Assembly (NCBI RefSeq): GCF_000827125.1
Contig: NZ_CP010311.1
Span: 372,001-436,000, forward strand
Direction: 5' to 3'
Origin: Geoalkalibacter subterraneus
GTDB lineage: Bacteria > Desulfobacterota > Desulfuromonadia > Desulfuromonadales > Geoalkalibacteraceae
DNA length: 64,000 bases
Made by a program: the position numbers and the translations under genes. Below the pieces are notes generated by a model. It was not told the DNA's origin and searched no databases. It saw only the letters and a program-made list of their open reading frames with translations. This document shows positions 63,787 to 64,000 of this stretch, piece by piece (within the stretch, counting starts at the first letter, position 1; every line of letters starts with the position of its first letter).

Positions 63787-64000
63787 TTGCAGTCTGATCA
63801 ACGGGCGCGTCTATGCGCCGCTTATGCCCTGGAAAAAAAAGCTGAGAATCTGCGTTTGCTGGACGTGCGGGGGCTCTCTTCCCTGACCGACTATCTGTTG
63901 ATCGTGTCCGGACGCTCCGACCGCCAGGTTGAAGCCATCGCTGAAAGCATCCGGCTCGGCATGAAGAAAGATCATGAGCTTCTGCCGCTGGCGGTGGAAG
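63787..64000 (+). CDS. rsfS: Ribosomal silencing factor RsfS (3' end cut by window)
   Basis: The first 71 codons are visible: helix LCAAYALEKKAENLRLLDVR and then the RsfS/DUF143 motif SSLTDYLLIVSGRSDRQVEAIAE. By family it binds L14 and blocks subunit joining in starvation. The start appears to be TTG 63787, 8 bases after GAGGA; TTG 63781 is too close to that site. The gene continues beyond the window. Confidence 0.9.
   Translation, partial: MQSDQRARLCAAYALEKKAENLRLLDVRGLSSLTDYLLIVSGRSDRQVEAIAESIRLGMKKDHELLPLAVE

Overview
The window looks like the chromosome of a GC-rich Desulfuromonadales-type bacterium (Geobacter / Desulfuromonas / Geoalkalibacter relatives). The basis is inference from gene content and order: ADP-forming sucCD, a three-gene split glutamate synthase, a SatP-type acetate transporter beside a sigma-54 two-component pair, ResB/CcsA cytochrome c maturation, the run radical-SAM/DUF2344 - rng - rplU - rpmA - obgE - proB - proA - nadD - rsfS, and an ACGCAGAG-type palindromic repeat typical of these genomes. 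Species cannot be named from the sequence alone. No rRNA, CRISPR array, prophage or intact transposase was seen. One tRNA (Trp) is present.

Layout. 0-9.5 kb: a truncated cation P-type ATPase coupled to a ferric-reductase-like flavocytochrome, then tamA-tamB (outer-membrane assembly). 9.5-16.9 kb: a transglutaminase-like gene remnant, folK, a small membrane protein, transaldolase, sucCD, glgA, a membrane protein and an L,D-transpeptidase. 17.2-24.5 kb: a glycosyltransferase overlapping a GAPN-like aldehyde dehydrogenase, ccsA-resB, and malonyl-CoA decarboxylase. 24.5-29.2 kb: a Cache-domain histidine kinase, an NtrC-type regulator and an acetate transporter behind a good sigma-54 promoter with an upstream dyad; I read these three as one regulatory unit. 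29.2-30.6 kb: a scar containing a BCCT transporter fragment, an AT-rich GIY-YIG-like gene and a convincing integron attC site, abutting folA. 31-37.2 kb: pcnB, miaA, glycosyltransferase, PilZ, SprT-like and aroC genes. Two copies of a 71-bp palindromic element lie here, each inside a different, locus-specific inverted repeat. 37.2-42.4 kb: the glutamate synthase operon behind a second sigma-54 promoter. 42.7-46.5 kb: tRNA-Trp, ilvE, a 57-residue gene, a DnaJ-domain gene, a decayed histone-deacetylase-family gene and a double-domain CDP-alcohol phosphatidyltransferase. 47-50.7 kb: two ATP-grasp ligases, an acetyltransferase and a lysine 2,3-aminomutase-like enzyme, which I predict make an acetylated beta-lysine peptide or related solute. 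50.7-54.5 kb: CBS/DUF294, LysR, DUF4870 and PHP genes. 54.7-64 kb: the RNase G / ribosome / proline / NAD block, running off the right edge in rsfS.

The best candidates for something new are the beta-lysine/ATP-grasp cluster, the integron attC scar fused to the end of folA, and the two-copy palindromic element with locus-specific stems. The functional readings of these three are inference. The motifs, spacings and repeats cited for them are directly visible.
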